From the NCBI GenBank assembly GCA_034698045.1, contig JAQGAU010000019.1:1-59864 (forward strand): DNA of 59,864 nucleotides. The letters run 5' to 3'. Origin of the DNA: Paramacrobiotus richtersi. Lineage: Eukaryota; Tardigrada; Eutardigrada; Parachela; Macrobiotidae. This document shows positions 1 through 12,265 of the stretch, one piece after another. The notes beneath the pieces are model-generated. The model searched no databases. It worked only from the letters and a program-made list of their open reading frames with translations, and was not told the DNA's origin. Within the stretch, counting starts at the first letter, position 1; each line of letters opens with the position of its first letter. The position numbers and the translations under genes are program-made.

Positions 1-119
1 TGATGCCTTTCCGAGGAATGGAGAACCGTGAATTTGGCGAAGGAATGCACATGTCTCCTAGAATGATGTACCCTTTCCACCGCATGAACCGTGGCCGTTT
101 TAGCGCTGACGATTCTTGA
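1..119 (+). CDS. 3' end of an unidentified protein-coding gene (partial)
   Basis: An open frame enters from the left edge (first full codon at base 3) and stops at TGA 117-119. The visible 38 residues are rich in Met, Arg, Gly, Phe and His (for example MPFRGMENREFGEGMHMSPR) and end in SADDS. Such a tail would suit an RNA-binding or otherwise disordered protein, but that is only a compositional impression. An AATAAA lies 196 nt downstream at 315-320, consistent with a 3' UTR. No domain is visible, so no function is assigned. The alternative is a chance open frame; the downstream polyadenylation signal and the non-random composition favour a real terminal exon. Confidence 0.45.
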   Translation, partial: MPFRGMENREFGEGMHMSPRMMYPFHRMNRGRFSADDS

Positions 120-314
120 GCGCCACCTACTTTGAACACATCACTGCAACGAAAAAGGAAATTAAACAATTAAGTTTGTCGATGCTGCATTTGTTCTGCC
201 AGCTGTATTCCAAGCAGACTTAAGTTATTTTATAACAGGCTTAAATTACTTGTAGACTTGATTATGGTTGTAGGTTATTCAGCAGAGATCTTCCTCATCA
301 GTTTCAAATCGTTG

Positions 315-320
315 AATAAA
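315..320 (+). promoter_or_regulatory. putative polyadenylation signal AATAAA for the left-edge gene
   Basis: A canonical AATAAA hexamer lies about 200 nt after the stop codon of the partial gene at the left edge. It is the only such signal in the first 500 nt. Confidence 0.4.
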
Positions 321-1568
321 TGTCTCGTCGCTGCTTGGTCCATACGCGCCTAAGGCCCCGTCTTCTAATGTTCTAATACCAAAACACTATGCGCTACAAA
401 AGGAAAAGATAGGATATCTGCCGCGTGTCAATACTCTGTATTTACCTTTATTGGTTCTCCCGATATGAGTTTCGTAATCTGGGATTTGATATATCATGGT
501 GTAAGCTCCATAGCTCATGGAGATATGTTATTATTATTATAAAAGAAACACACTGCTTTAGCGGTAGAAAGAATAAACTTTTGTAAAAATGTGTTTTATG
601 AAATTTTTCTTTTAATACTGTTATGTTTCGTTCTCGTGATTTTTTGAAAATTTCATATTTTTTTCTACATTTCGGCCCTACACTGAACCGCAGAGGTGAC
701 GTTAATTTGGAGAATGGGTTGCGCTTGTTGTCGGAAAAACGAAAGATCAGATGGAAAGTATCTCACTGCGAAAGGTCAACATTACGCCAGAGTTTCGGGA
801 CAAAAGCATGCCGTTATACATTTGCTTCATTTCCCTCGTACGAACGAATCGAGCGTTCCTACACAATACCAACTGCACAATGATATGGTACGCCGGTACG
901 ATAAGATTAGGATCAAGGCCGTTTTAAGCTTGGTACTTGAATACACGGCATACAGTAAATCTGATGTGAAGTATTCCATGGTTGGTTGGTTGGTTATGTA
1001 CAGCTATGTACAGCGTAATCCATGAAGGATCGTCGCTCACAAGTATTCCATAAAATAATATTCCATCACAAACGCCAATTCTAATGAAGCGACGGTTCTT
1101 TTAGATTCTGCTATCTAGCAACAGAACAAGAACGTAAAATAATACTCGACAATTTCCATTTGCTCGTTGCCTAAGAGCAGCCAGCGGTACACTCAACACG
1201 AGTAAAGGAATTTCATGTGACGCTGCAGACCTACGTTTCACAGCGCGTAGTGGGTGGAATAAGAAAATATCAGAGCACAACTTGTTGTCTTAAATTGTTT
1301 AAAATAGGTTTCATGAGTACTTGTTTATACATGCAGTTTGGTCCGTTTTAAAAATTTTTATGATATATTCAGATTTACGAACCAGAATGCATAGCGCAAG
1401 TTATTCATGTAGAATGATTTCGCACATGGGATTTTGTCCACTCTCCGTAAACTTAGTTCATGAACCCTAAACTTTTCTGTCGTCCTCCGCTGGATTTTAT
1501 TCATTGAAACTTGAAAGAGTACTGTAGAGTGCGACGCACAAGCCATAAGGTCCGGATAATATCACAAA
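321..1568. other. intergenic; no supported gene
   Basis: About 1.25 kb of AT-rich sequence lies between the left-edge gene and the AXDND1-like gene. Short open frames around 623-1025 have no recognisable domain, no clear splice partners and look like chance. The last few hundred bases should hold the promoter and 5' UTR of the AXDND1-like gene, but I see no convincing TATA box. Confidence 0.5.
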
Positions 1569-4500
1569 ATGACGGATCCTGTTACTGCGCCGAATGTGTA
1601 CCGGAAGCGTAATTCCGCAGGAAGAGCAAGTCTGCAAAATGTCCAGGCAGTACTGCTTCAAACTGAAGCAAATGCACGACCTACCCTTGCTTCCGATGAA
1701 CCCGTTCTGGCTCCGTCGTTGGCCCAAGTTCCTCTAGACCTGATAATAAATGAAAACGTAAGCCTATGGGAACATGTTGCATGTACGGTTGATCTTCAGA
1801 GTGGTTCCTATATTTTTAGTAGACGAAGGAACCTGCTTCTGCGACTTTATTAAACGCAGCATATATCTACAAATACTACGTCAAAGATCCCGAGCCAATC
1901 TGCAAATGCGGTGCAGGAGCAGAGGACATTTCCTACCGCCATGACGCGTGCAATGTGACCAACTGTCAACCTGCCAATGAAAAACGGAAGAATCGTCTTT
2001 CCAGTGTTGTAACTGTTGATCACTCGGAAAATATCAGCACCTCTGATCTTTCCTCCATCTTTGATCCCACTAGTCAACTTCCGCCTAATTCCCGTATCCA
2101 CCTGGAAAATCTTCGAAAGGATCTTCGTCGTATCCAGAATGAATGGACGTTTGAGCAGCGTGTCGGAGAGGTTGCCGATCCGGAAGATGTGGAGCGACTG
2201 ATCAAAGAAATTCATAACGAAAAGGTCATCTCAAATGCGGTGTTCTATGATGTGGCTCGGCAGGCGGCCGGGGAGTGTGAACCGCGCGGAGACCTCCTGG
2301 ATTCGATTCGGAAGAAATACAACGCCCTTGTGAACGAAATCCCGGAGCCACTGCAGTGTATTGCAAAGGATCTAGCTGATCAAAGAGATCTGGACAAAGG
2401 CATGGCTAAGTCATTGCTCGATTTTCAAACATGGTGGAGACGGCAGTCCCTTCCGCTCGAAGAAAACCGGCAACAGAGCGCAGCGCTTTACCAGAATTTA
2501 GACAATGATATCGAAATGCTGGCTACCAGTCTGCCTAAGTTGGACAGTGAAAATTACCAGCTGCGGAGTATGATAACCTTGCATGCAGCGTACCGTGCTC
2601 GATCAGAGCAAAATCTGCAGGAACTGGTTCTGGCAAGAGAAGAATGGCAAGACCTGGCTTATGCTATTTGTGCTAAAGGGATTAAGGATCAGCGACTTGT
2701 CAAACTGACCGAAATGCATGTACTGCATCAGATGTGGTATGTAGCGGCCAAGCAACGGTACAAACATTTGCACGTTCTGGACGAGAATGACTTGTCGCAA
2801 ATCCGTACTCTGGAGAAGGAATTCCTTGGCACGCTGCGGGCACTGGAAGCTATGCTGCTCGAACATGAAACTGAGACTGTGCAGCTGGTGCAGATTCTTC
2901 GTACAGATGTTGATAAAAAACTGCATCATTCTTTGTTCCGGAATTACCGCCAGGCAGGAGTGCTAGACAGCTTTCCCGCATGGCAGCAAATCCTAAACGA
3001 AATCTCCGGACACTACTCCTATGACAAGGAAACCGAGTACTTGGTCTATTTCCAGCGACTGGAATCTCTGTTCGAAAGTGTGGTACAAACGACTTTACTG
3101 CTGTACATTAAGTTTCGAAATCGCGAAGAATCAATTACATCTGACAATCCCACGAGTCACCTACGAAAATCTCTTAGAGGGACGGTTTTGTTTACGCATC
3201 TCGATCCGAATTATCGCAAGACATCTCCCATCGATACCGATTTTGGTGCGTTTGTTGCTAATCCTACGGAATCTCCCTTGTTTCATTCCAACCCGGCATC
3301 ACCTTTAATGGAGCCAGACACATCTCTCACCGGACCGGAATTCACGGAATCTTTGAAGTTTTTCGGGGACTTGTTAGCAAGCCATCAAAGCACTCGATCT
3401 GCTGCGAATTTCCGGCATGACCTTTCTGCTTTCTCGACCAGCAAACCGTATGCTGATCTGTACCGGCTGTGGCAAATGTTTCGCGGAGTGAAACAACACT
3501 TTACTGATCGGATGCGGGGGAACGAGTTATTCCGAAGCTGGATCAGCGACATGTCCGGTTCCATGGAGAAATTAAAGGTTGGCGTGCCGGACGAGCTGAC
3601 CTTTACTGTAGCGGTGGGTGGGCTGCTGGACAGGACGCATGACATGTTAAATCTGATGAAGAATGATTATTCGTCCACATCAGCACACAAGTCTCACAAC
3701 ATCATTAAACGGTTTGCAAATGCCACGGCTGCTTGGTTGTTGTTTTCTCAAAGCGCCTTAAACGCCGCAACCGTATCCATCGTGGAAAGGATATCTGTCT
3801 TATTCGTGGAGATGGTCCGCTGTGGGTCGGATCTGATGGTAATGCTGTTTCCGAATCGAATCAATGAAAAACAGGCATTTGACAATGTGAACCACATGCA
3901 TGGCAGAATTGAGACCGTGGTCGAAGATTTGCAGCGAATCTCCACCGTGCTTGACGGGATCTCGCTACCGCCTGTTCGAGATGAGGAGTATTCCGAACTG
4001 GAGAAAACGCATTGTGCTACGTCTGTAACGGAAGTGGTGGAGAAATGGCGAATATATTCAGCTTTATGTGTGAATTTTGCATATGAAACGGTGTCAAAAG
4101 AACTCATCACATTTCTCCCGATGTCGCGGTTAGCGGTATACGACAAAGCGATGTTAAGGGAAGATTTAGCCTATGGTGATTCGGCTGCAGACTATGACAG
4201 AATGTTTGATAACGTTATCAACGTACCATCATGTCTACATGGAATCATTCGGGATTACTGGACCAAGGAGGACAAAATCAAAATCTCCTGTGTTGGGGAA
4301 GATGAAAACGTGTACGTCAAGCCGTTTCGCCTGATGACGTCCACGAATACCCGTCGCGTGCTGTCGTCGAAAGAGATGGAAGAGTTTAGTTCTTTGTTGA
4401 AGGAAGTAACGTCCGAAAAAGCTAAGACGGCTAGGCTGACACTGCAGTTGATGCAGTTAGAGAAGGAACTGGCGGACATTAACGTGACCAATCAGAATCT

Positions 4501-4735
4501 GGATATCGATGTGCAGTATCATCAGGCACGGGTAAACCAAACAGCGCCACCTGCGGTAAAGATGCCTGTCGGCGCTCTAGACGATCTTGAAGAACAGCTG
4601 TACAAAGAGGGAATTTTGCCGCCTTTATTGTGCTTGACAAAGGAAAATGAGGAAGCGCTCAAAGCGATGCAGCCTTGGGAGTTTATAGTTGATAAACAGT
4701 TTTATATCTCTGATACGGTTATACCGTTGTTATAA
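1569..4735 (+). CDS. AXDND1: AXDND1-like axonemal dynein light-chain-domain protein
   Basis: Model: exon 1 1569-1757 (ATG 1569, donor AAC|GTAAGC) and exon 2 1823-4735, phase 0, 1033 aa; human AXDND1 is about 1,010 aa. The long second exon is alpha-helical. At about residues 145-235 it has a segment like the axonemal dynein light chain (p28/DNALI1) domain: a helix beginning LPPNSRIHLENLRKDL, then a PEDVERLIKE stretch and ECEPRGDLLDSIRKK, matching the 'CAERG-LL--VRDE' core of that family. A heptad-rich coiled coil lies near residues 910-965. The family is linked to sperm flagella and cilia, so an axonemal or manchette role is likely by homology. The exon 2 acceptor is a TAG-TAG pair; using the first TAG would put an in-frame stop at once, so the second is required. 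The extreme N terminus is the least certain part. Confidence 0.8.
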
Positions 4736-7262
4736 ATTGCTATGTTCTGAAGTAGTGACAACCGACAACTCTGTTAAAAAATGTGGAGATGTCACATACT
4801 ATGAATGTACTGCATCACAACATGCGCAAAAATTTCCTTTTAAGAAGTGTTCAAAAGCTTTCAGTACATACATCATCTGCGCATTCGACAGACGGGTGAA
4901 AATTTAATTAATTGAGTAAATTACGAAATGATACGGACAGACATCATTAGTTACATTTCTGAACAGATACACTGATACTGAACAAATGTGTTCTCTTATC
5001 AAAAGGTCTCACTCGTTTGGAATAACTGCCTTAATTGATTAAAATATTACGAATTCATGCGAGCACGTTTCATTAAGTTGCGTTTGACCACGCCTGCTTC
5101 TGTAAATTCAGCAAAGTATTACAAATGCAAGATACGTATGTTTTCGTTTCGAGACAGCTTCGTATGAATGAATTGTACGGTACTTACATAACTGCGCATT
5201 TTCTCGATTCCTGAACACTTTTTTTGGAATTATCACCTAGAAAACTGATTGCAGATTTTCTGGGTTTTGGAATCCGTCTGTATTACCGGAAATTGTATGT
5301 ACCTGTTCAGCTATTATCTGTAACTATTTTCGTGTGTTCGCTCATTTGTCACTGGTTCCAGTTATATGGTTAACAATTTCTGACGTTGAGGGTGGCATAC
5401 TATTAGACTATACAGCGTAAATCCGTAACTGAAAAGCCGGACACTATACTGTCTAGATAAACGTACGCGGTTTAACCGCCTCTGGGTACAAGAAAATAAA
5501 AATTAATTATTCAAATAATTATAGTGATTTTGTGTTCGTGGTGTTGTACCGGTATGTACAGGCAACCAATAAGTTTGTTATAATGATATTTTCATTTGAC
5601 ATAATAGCAGTAGTTACTAAGATATACTATTGTTTTGAAGCAGGTCAATTGTATTCAAAAGCGTGGACGGTACGGTGCAGCACTGTATACACATAAGCAT
5701 TATTCACAATGGTATTTGCCGAATATAACGGAGTATAAATGTCGCCGACAATAATTCAGATTGATCACGCTTGATCAACCCCGAACAATGAGCATAAACT
5801 GCACATTAAAAGCCCGAGCTAGCGGCAATTATATGCAGCCACCGCTGTGACTTACCGCTCTTCGTCACGGTCAAGTAGTGATAAGTTACAAATGACGACA
5901 GCGCAACTGGTTTATGTATTATTGCGTGGAGAATGGCAAAGACACACTCTATCACAAAATATTCCAGTCTGATGCGGAAAATATCATGCGGCATGTATCG
6001 AATTGACCGCCTCCGATGCCGGTGCGCTTTGAAGTGTTCTTGAATTAAATAACGGTGTTGAGTGCTGAAAGTGCGACCTAGAATAACGAGCCAGTAGAGT
6101 AACCGACTTTGATCGAAAACGCGGTGAAAATTAGTCTATGCAAGTCTTCGTTGGGAAGAAGAAAATAACAGTAAAACCAGATAAGCAAAGCCAATATCAA
6201 GGCTTTTTCGCCCTTTTCAATTTTATTTTTTTTCATTTTTTTCGATCTTAGTTTTTATTTTCTATTTTTTTTAAAACAAAATAATGATAACAAATAAATT
6301 CATTTGGTTCGATGTTATATTTTCGTGGTTTAAGCTTCTAAGTCTTTTTAGCTTTTGATTACTGTTTGCACCAACATGATTTCGTTTACTGTATTTTGAA
6401 AAGACATTCGAAATGTGATTAAATTAAATTATATACACGCATTGAACACGTGGTATTGTTGACATTTTTCCGTGGAAAAATCGGCTAGAAATACTGTCAT
6501 TTAATAGCTTATATAACCGAGTTTTCCAAAGTGTTTCTCACAACGCACAGAACAAAGTGTTCTTTCTTTGATCAGCTTTCGCGGATTATCAGGCTCTGGT
6601 ACAAGCAATATTTAAACAGATTTGCGTGTAAATTGACCCAAGTAGATAGACATGTTTGATAATACAGATTCCCCTCTCTAGCACTGTACCGTACACAGCG
6701 GATAGACACCTCAGCAGAAATCGGCAATTTAATTTGCGCGATAAAAAGAAATATTTGGGGCTGTTAGTGTGCGGCTTTATGGCGATTAGCCGTCTTTGCG
6801 CTGGCAGTTGTTAAGTCAAGTGCCAGAGTTCGATTACCAATGGTGTGAAATGAGTGTACATTTTGTTTGGTCATGACGTGGACTTGTCGAACAGGTAAGC
6901 TGAGATTACCTTTCTCTCTCGGCACTAGTGGTGCAGTGGACAAACGTTGCAGGCGGCGACGGGTGATGAGTGTGTATATGCCGTTGTAAAACCCATCTCT
7001 CACGTTTTTCTTTGGCCGTTACTCCGTCAGTGTTGAAATTAATTACCACATGGTTGAAACAGTTTATCTGCTGTGAAGTGTTTTAATGATAAATCCAGCA
7101 AATTCTGCGGTTGTGCATGACTTATTCTGTGCTTGGGTTCGCTGTTTTATACGGATATTAGATCCCGCAAGGACAAGAAGAAGCAGTTGATTTATACTTG
7201 GGATGAGGCATGTTTAATTAATACGTCCGCAGCGGAAGGATATATATATCGTGTCGGTGACA
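4736..7262. other. intergenic, no supported gene; contains the likely ANKFN1 promoter
   Basis: About 2.5 kb of AT-rich DNA with T-rich tracts (for example 6210-6290) and several short, domain-free open frames on both strands (5806-5994, 6764-7003). I find no tRNA, repeat array or conserved coding block. The segment just before 7263 is the expected promoter and 5' UTR of the downstream gene. Confidence 0.45.
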
Positions 7263-10200
7263 ATGCAGGAAACCGCGAACCGAGCGCGGTCTGTTGACCG
7301 ATACTTGTAAGATGTGTTTTTTGTGTTCGTTAACTGTATCGTATCCTTTTGTAAAGTACTATTTCATATACCATGTATCGGACTGGTAGTGTCCAGAAAA
7401 AACTGAACAAAATTAAAGTATCATACAGAATTATTTTACTCATTCTGTTATTTAGTGATACGATGGAAGGCTGTATCAGACAGTGAAATTGTGCAACTTA
7501 TGTCGAACTGTAATGCAACAGCAGTAAAAGAAGCAATGTAACCAATGCCCGAGAAAAATTAAAAATTACTGTCCATAAAATAACATTTAGGTGCTGTTTT
7601 AACGCCGTAAAAGAAATTTATTTTGTTTCATGTGGTTTCGGACGTTCCCTATTAAGGCAGTTTTCGCTATGCGTGTACTATGTACAGTCAGCGCATTTCC
7701 GGTATAACGTTGGCTACTGTAGGCGTGCGTATTAGAAATACTCTTACACGAAACGCTAAAGTTTTTCGTCGACAGTTCTGACAGCCGGCTGAACTTTCGT
7801 CGTGTGCCCCACGCTAACGAAAGATTGGATAAACCACCAGTGTCTCAAATTCCGTCCCGGCCGTCCTATCGGACTGGTCGCTCACTGGTTGCCGACCACC
7901 ACACCAATCGAGACAGAGCAGCCCGATGGAGATCTCCGTCACTTAACACGCGTCTCCTCAACAATTTCTACGGATTTGTTTCCAATCTTTTTGAGCGAGG
8001 AAATGATGCTAAGAAACGGCAACTGGCCGAACAGCTCCTGTGGACTGCAGCGCGAAAAAATGAGGTTTGTTGTGAACGACAAACGGCACTCACAAATACT
8101 TCAAATTTGATGTGACGATTACTTTTGGCTTGTCCAGATTGAGATGTTCAGCGACATAATGATGAAGCTGACAGAAAACGGCTACGACGTCAACACCGCG
8201 AACGAATTCGGCTGGAATTTGGTGGACGAAGCTGTGATGCTGGGACATACGGACATTGCTGCTGAATTATTCAAACACGGTGGTCGGGAGACGGAGTGGC
8301 TGTGTGAGTCCAAACAGCGCCGGCAAGACGTTCTACGCAAGGCACTGCGCCGTATGGAAGCCATTCAAGTGCCCTCTCGAATTCGAGAGCACAGCGCCGA
8401 CACCAGACAACTGGTCGCCGATGTCGCCGTCGGGCCTACTGTGGCTATTCTGCAGAAGATGATGCAGAATGTTGAACGAACCAGTAGGTGCTCTTTTGAG
8501 CTTCCTCCATTCATAATTTGATAAACTGGTCCTATGTTTGTTGTTGCTATTAGGACCGCCTCGGAACTATTTGGACAGAGTAAACATAGAACCATGTGGG
8601 GATTGTGCTGCTGCGGTTTCCTATGAGCCGAGGTCTATCCCACCTGGGGTCATCTCTCGGTTCAAAGGTATAGTGTGGTACGATGTAGCGTAGGAGTTCC
8701 CAACAAAAAGCAATGCTTTTTGTCGTAGTGGAATGGTCCAGAGACAAGGCATTCAAAGGCATTGTAGACTATCAGGTCTTCTCCAACTTGATGAATCCCG
8801 AACGTCTGATCATTTCCGAACTGGAATGTGGCATTGAATATCATTTCCGGTTGTCCGTTGCCAACTTAGCCGGTTTTGGGATTCCTTTGAACAGTACACC
8901 GTCTTCTCTCGTCATAACCAGTAAGCACATGAATGATTAAAGCTTTACCGTATAAAACCATAATAACTGCTAAATTTTGTGAATTTTGTTAAAGCTGTAA
9001 TAAGAGCACACGGCTACAGTTTAATGCATGGTTAAAGTTGCTTATGGTACGTTTTGTGTGCAGCTTGGAGAGATGTGGATGGAAGGAGACCTCGATTTGA
9101 TACAGCTACCGTGGACCACCTGGATAAGATTCTGTACAATATCAAGACAATCACCAAATATTTGATCAACGATTCGGATAGACAGCAATCACATACGCCC
9201 GATAAGAAGCGACGGGCCACACGAGTTGTGCAACGGCGGCCGAGTTTAAAAGACAGCTTACGGGATCTCATCCGACCAAATAGCCGCCTGATCAGCAGTG
9301 ATGACGAGGGCGGCATGTTCTTATCTGTGAGTTAAAGATTGTATGTTGTGTACGATGGAGAATTATCTGTTTGTGTGCTGTAGTGTATGGTGATCACGGA
9401 CGATTCGGTCCTGCTGACCAATGAGTACGCGCTGCCCTCCGTAGTGATACATTCCCCTTTTATTGGTTCCGTGAGTTCGAAGGATTACCTATGGTTCTTA
9501 AAGGTACCGTGTACAATCGCAGCCATACCCGCACGATTCTTCACGTATTGCGTTTCTTCTAGCTCACGGCTTGTTGGGACTGCATTGGTGATATCAAGGA
9601 TCTTCTACATTCCTCCAAAGACTCCTCTTCTGATCTGCGTTATAGAATTGTGCGATCAGTCTCCAATTTACAGGTTGGTTTTTGGATACGAAAAAGCGTA
9701 TATTTTTCGATGCCGTTACACATTCGACATTGTTTCAGAGTTTGCTGGCAATGCCTGACCTTGGCATGGCTTATTACCGCCCACTAAGAGACAAGCAGTT
9801 CAGTTCATGTGTGTTATTACTAATCAAAAAAATCAGCAGACCGGACATTGGAAAACTGTCCGGTTTCCAATGGAGGTCACTGAAGGAAGCCGAACTAATG
9901 ACCATTGGTCAGTGCCATCCGATCTTATCTGCAATATCCACTGCAAGCTTTGCGGTAAAGTTACACTTAAACTGGATCTTTTCTGGATTTCTGGAATACG
10001 GATTACGGTTTTCAGGGTCTGTGTTCCTGGTATGAAGATATGCACAAAATTCTTCCACCTGGTTTACATATGGGATACGCGGAGCTAAGCCTTAGTGTGG
10101 ACAGCATCGCCGTCGTAGCTGCAAAACAATGGCCGAATATTTTACCGTCTGCAAAGATCCGATCCAACGCACATGTAACAAGGTAATTACCGCTTTATGT

Positions 10201-11415
10201 CTGTCTTAGACATTGTTTGAATTTTGTTTTTAAACTATTCTGAACGATCTAGCTATCAATGTTAGTTTTGCGTAAAACTGTGCTTGTTACAGTGACGAGT
10301 GGTTTACCATGACTCGGAAAAACAACGGAGCCCCAAGTCATATACGCTATTTGGACAGGATACTCCAAGATAGCTGGGAGACATTGAAGAGCAACTTCTC
10401 GTTACGGAGTGTTGAGGAGATATTCCTTTACCCGGAAGTAATTCAACTTGGCCCAGAAACATCAGTTCTTATCGTGTACGCCGAGAAACGAGGATTGACC
10501 TCCCGCCAATCGCTGGACGAGGAACTAAGAAAGGACTGCTTCCTTGTTCCAGTGCAAATTTTCGAAGCCGGTACCATACTATTTTGATAAAAAATATACC
10601 ACAAAATACGATAATATTTTTATTCGTGATTAGGATTTTCTTCCCGATATCGAACAAAAGCTTGGACTACTTACTGTCAGTCCGCTGTTCTCCTCGAAGG
10701 ACTTGTTGTCCATTTGCAGCAAATCATCCGACAGGTTTGTCACTGTAAAAACAGCTGTGGAAAAGAAAACCGAAACGCTGTTTGTTCTAGGGTATCGAAG
10801 CAAAAGAGGAAGAGGAAACCGCTACGTTATTACACAAAGTCCAAGTGCTACAGGAGCGACTAGAAGGACTATGGAACGACACCCGTTGGACGCCAGACTT
10901 AATCCGCACCATGACACATAGATCTGAATCTGCAAGAGTTCCTTTGTTCTCTTCGATGCAACCACTGAAACCACCTCGAAAGAAAGGTCACCCACGTTCG
11001 AAAGGGGATATGGTCCAAATTGTGCATAACAGTGACAAATCCGTCAGTGTTTTCATTGGTTCTACGCAGGGCCGGGATACGGAATCCGGGAACGAAAACG
11101 AGCAGTCAAGTTTCAAGAAGAATCTAAAACGCACCGAGGTACTCACTCACTTTGTCCATAGAATGTTATTGGTTGTAAGAACTGTCAATGCAGGTGGACA
11201 TAGCAGAGCTGACAACCGCCGCCAACATTGTACATGGAATTTTGTCACGGTCCTTGGGCTCCTTGACCAGCAGTGTCGCCAAGAGTTATTGTTTGAAAGC
11301 GGTCGTGGCCAGTGCGGAAGTTATATTAGAAGATCAAATTCGCGTAAAGGAATTCTTGGCCGAATATCCGGAAGCACAGTTGTATCTCGTGTCGCGACCA
11401 AAGCGCTTCTTGTAA
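7263..11415 (+). CDS. ANKFN1: ANKFN1 / Wide awake homolog (ankyrin-FN3 protein)
   Basis: Fourteen exons, all with GT-AG introns and matching phases: 7263-7306, 7776-8064, 8138-8483, 8554-8667, 8729-8920, 9064-9326, 9384-9503, 9563-9673, 9739-9954, 10016-10182, 10293-10570, 10634-10734, 10791-11138, 11194-11415; 2811 nt, 936 aa. Residues about 80-180 hold the ankyrin part (NNFYGFVSNLFERG, LLWTAARKNE, NGYDVNTANEFGWNLVDEAV). Residues about 230-328 form one fibronectin type III domain, followed by WRDVDGRRPRF and then the conserved C-terminal half (LPPGLHMGYAELSLSVDSI, RYRTKAWTTYCQSAVLLEG). This order is characteristic of ANKFN1 / Drosophila wide awake, an adaptor linked to neuronal excitability and circadian output. 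Most introns are 55-75 nt. The 44-nt first exon is the least certain; it fits because its phase-2 end joins the next acceptor exactly. Confidence 0.88.
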
Positions 11416-11599
11416 AGTTCCTTTGTCTGTGAAATTCAGTCTTTTTGTTTGATGCTTGCCGTTACTGCTTTATTGCCAATTTAGATCGTTACAATTTGCA
11501 CCTATATTGTAGTATGACGACAATACAACTTTTTATATTGTTAAATAGATAACCGGTTCAACCGTTTCCGGTAAAGATGGGATGCTAAACCGCTTGCCA

Positions 11600-11605
11600 A
11601 ATAAA
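11600..11605 (+). promoter_or_regulatory. putative polyadenylation signal of the ANKFN1 homolog
   Basis: AATAAA lies 185 nt after the ANKFN1 stop codon, in the expected place for the 3' UTR end. Confidence 0.5.
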
Positions 11606-12265
11606 GAACAAAACTTATGTTAACAGTTGATTGATCTGGAATTTTTCGGGCTACCTTGTTTTCTGGGCTGATGCCGATTAAACTTACAGTTAACAATATC
11701 AAAGCAGTTGCTGATGTATGATTACGTTATAAAGCTGCTGCAGTGCTCCTAACTCGGCGATCCTCCAGTTTGGTTGTTAATTAATGGTAACTGGTAAAAC
11801 ATATAGTAGTACAGAGTGTAGTTCTGTTTTTGTGGAAGTGGTGGCGCGTTAATGTTATACTTGATTTACTGTAGCATATCGATCGCTGGCTTTTCGCTAT
11901 TACATTTTGTCGCATTATAGACAAGAGCTTCAGATGAGCGCGGTTTTAATCATCGCTTTTATAGGATCTGTGGACGTGTAAGCAAACTAGTTTGCTCACA
12001 AGTCATAACATATAACAATACGTCTACTGCAGACAAACAGTAAATATGGTCCGATAAGCAAAACAAAGAAGAATCCTAGGCGTAGTCTGTATTGATAACA
12101 TAATTAATCGTTCACTGTGACTGACTCTTGCTGAACTTCCGTGCTGTTCGCCGTTAATGTTAAAACAGCGCAGGTCCTACCTTCCTTTGCCTCGAGCTTA
12201 TAGTACACTTTAGAGCTTGATCAAAAAAGATTTTTGGCTAACCAATCCTCATTCGCGTTTTTGTA
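11606..12265. other. intergenic; no supported gene
   Basis: About 660 nt separate the ANKFN1 3' end from the first family X gene. No conserved open frame or repeat is visible; it probably holds the X1 promoter. Confidence 0.45.

Noticed and set aside
623..1025. Two overlapping plus frames of 86 and 109 codons
   Set aside because: No domain, no family resemblance, no supporting splice sites.
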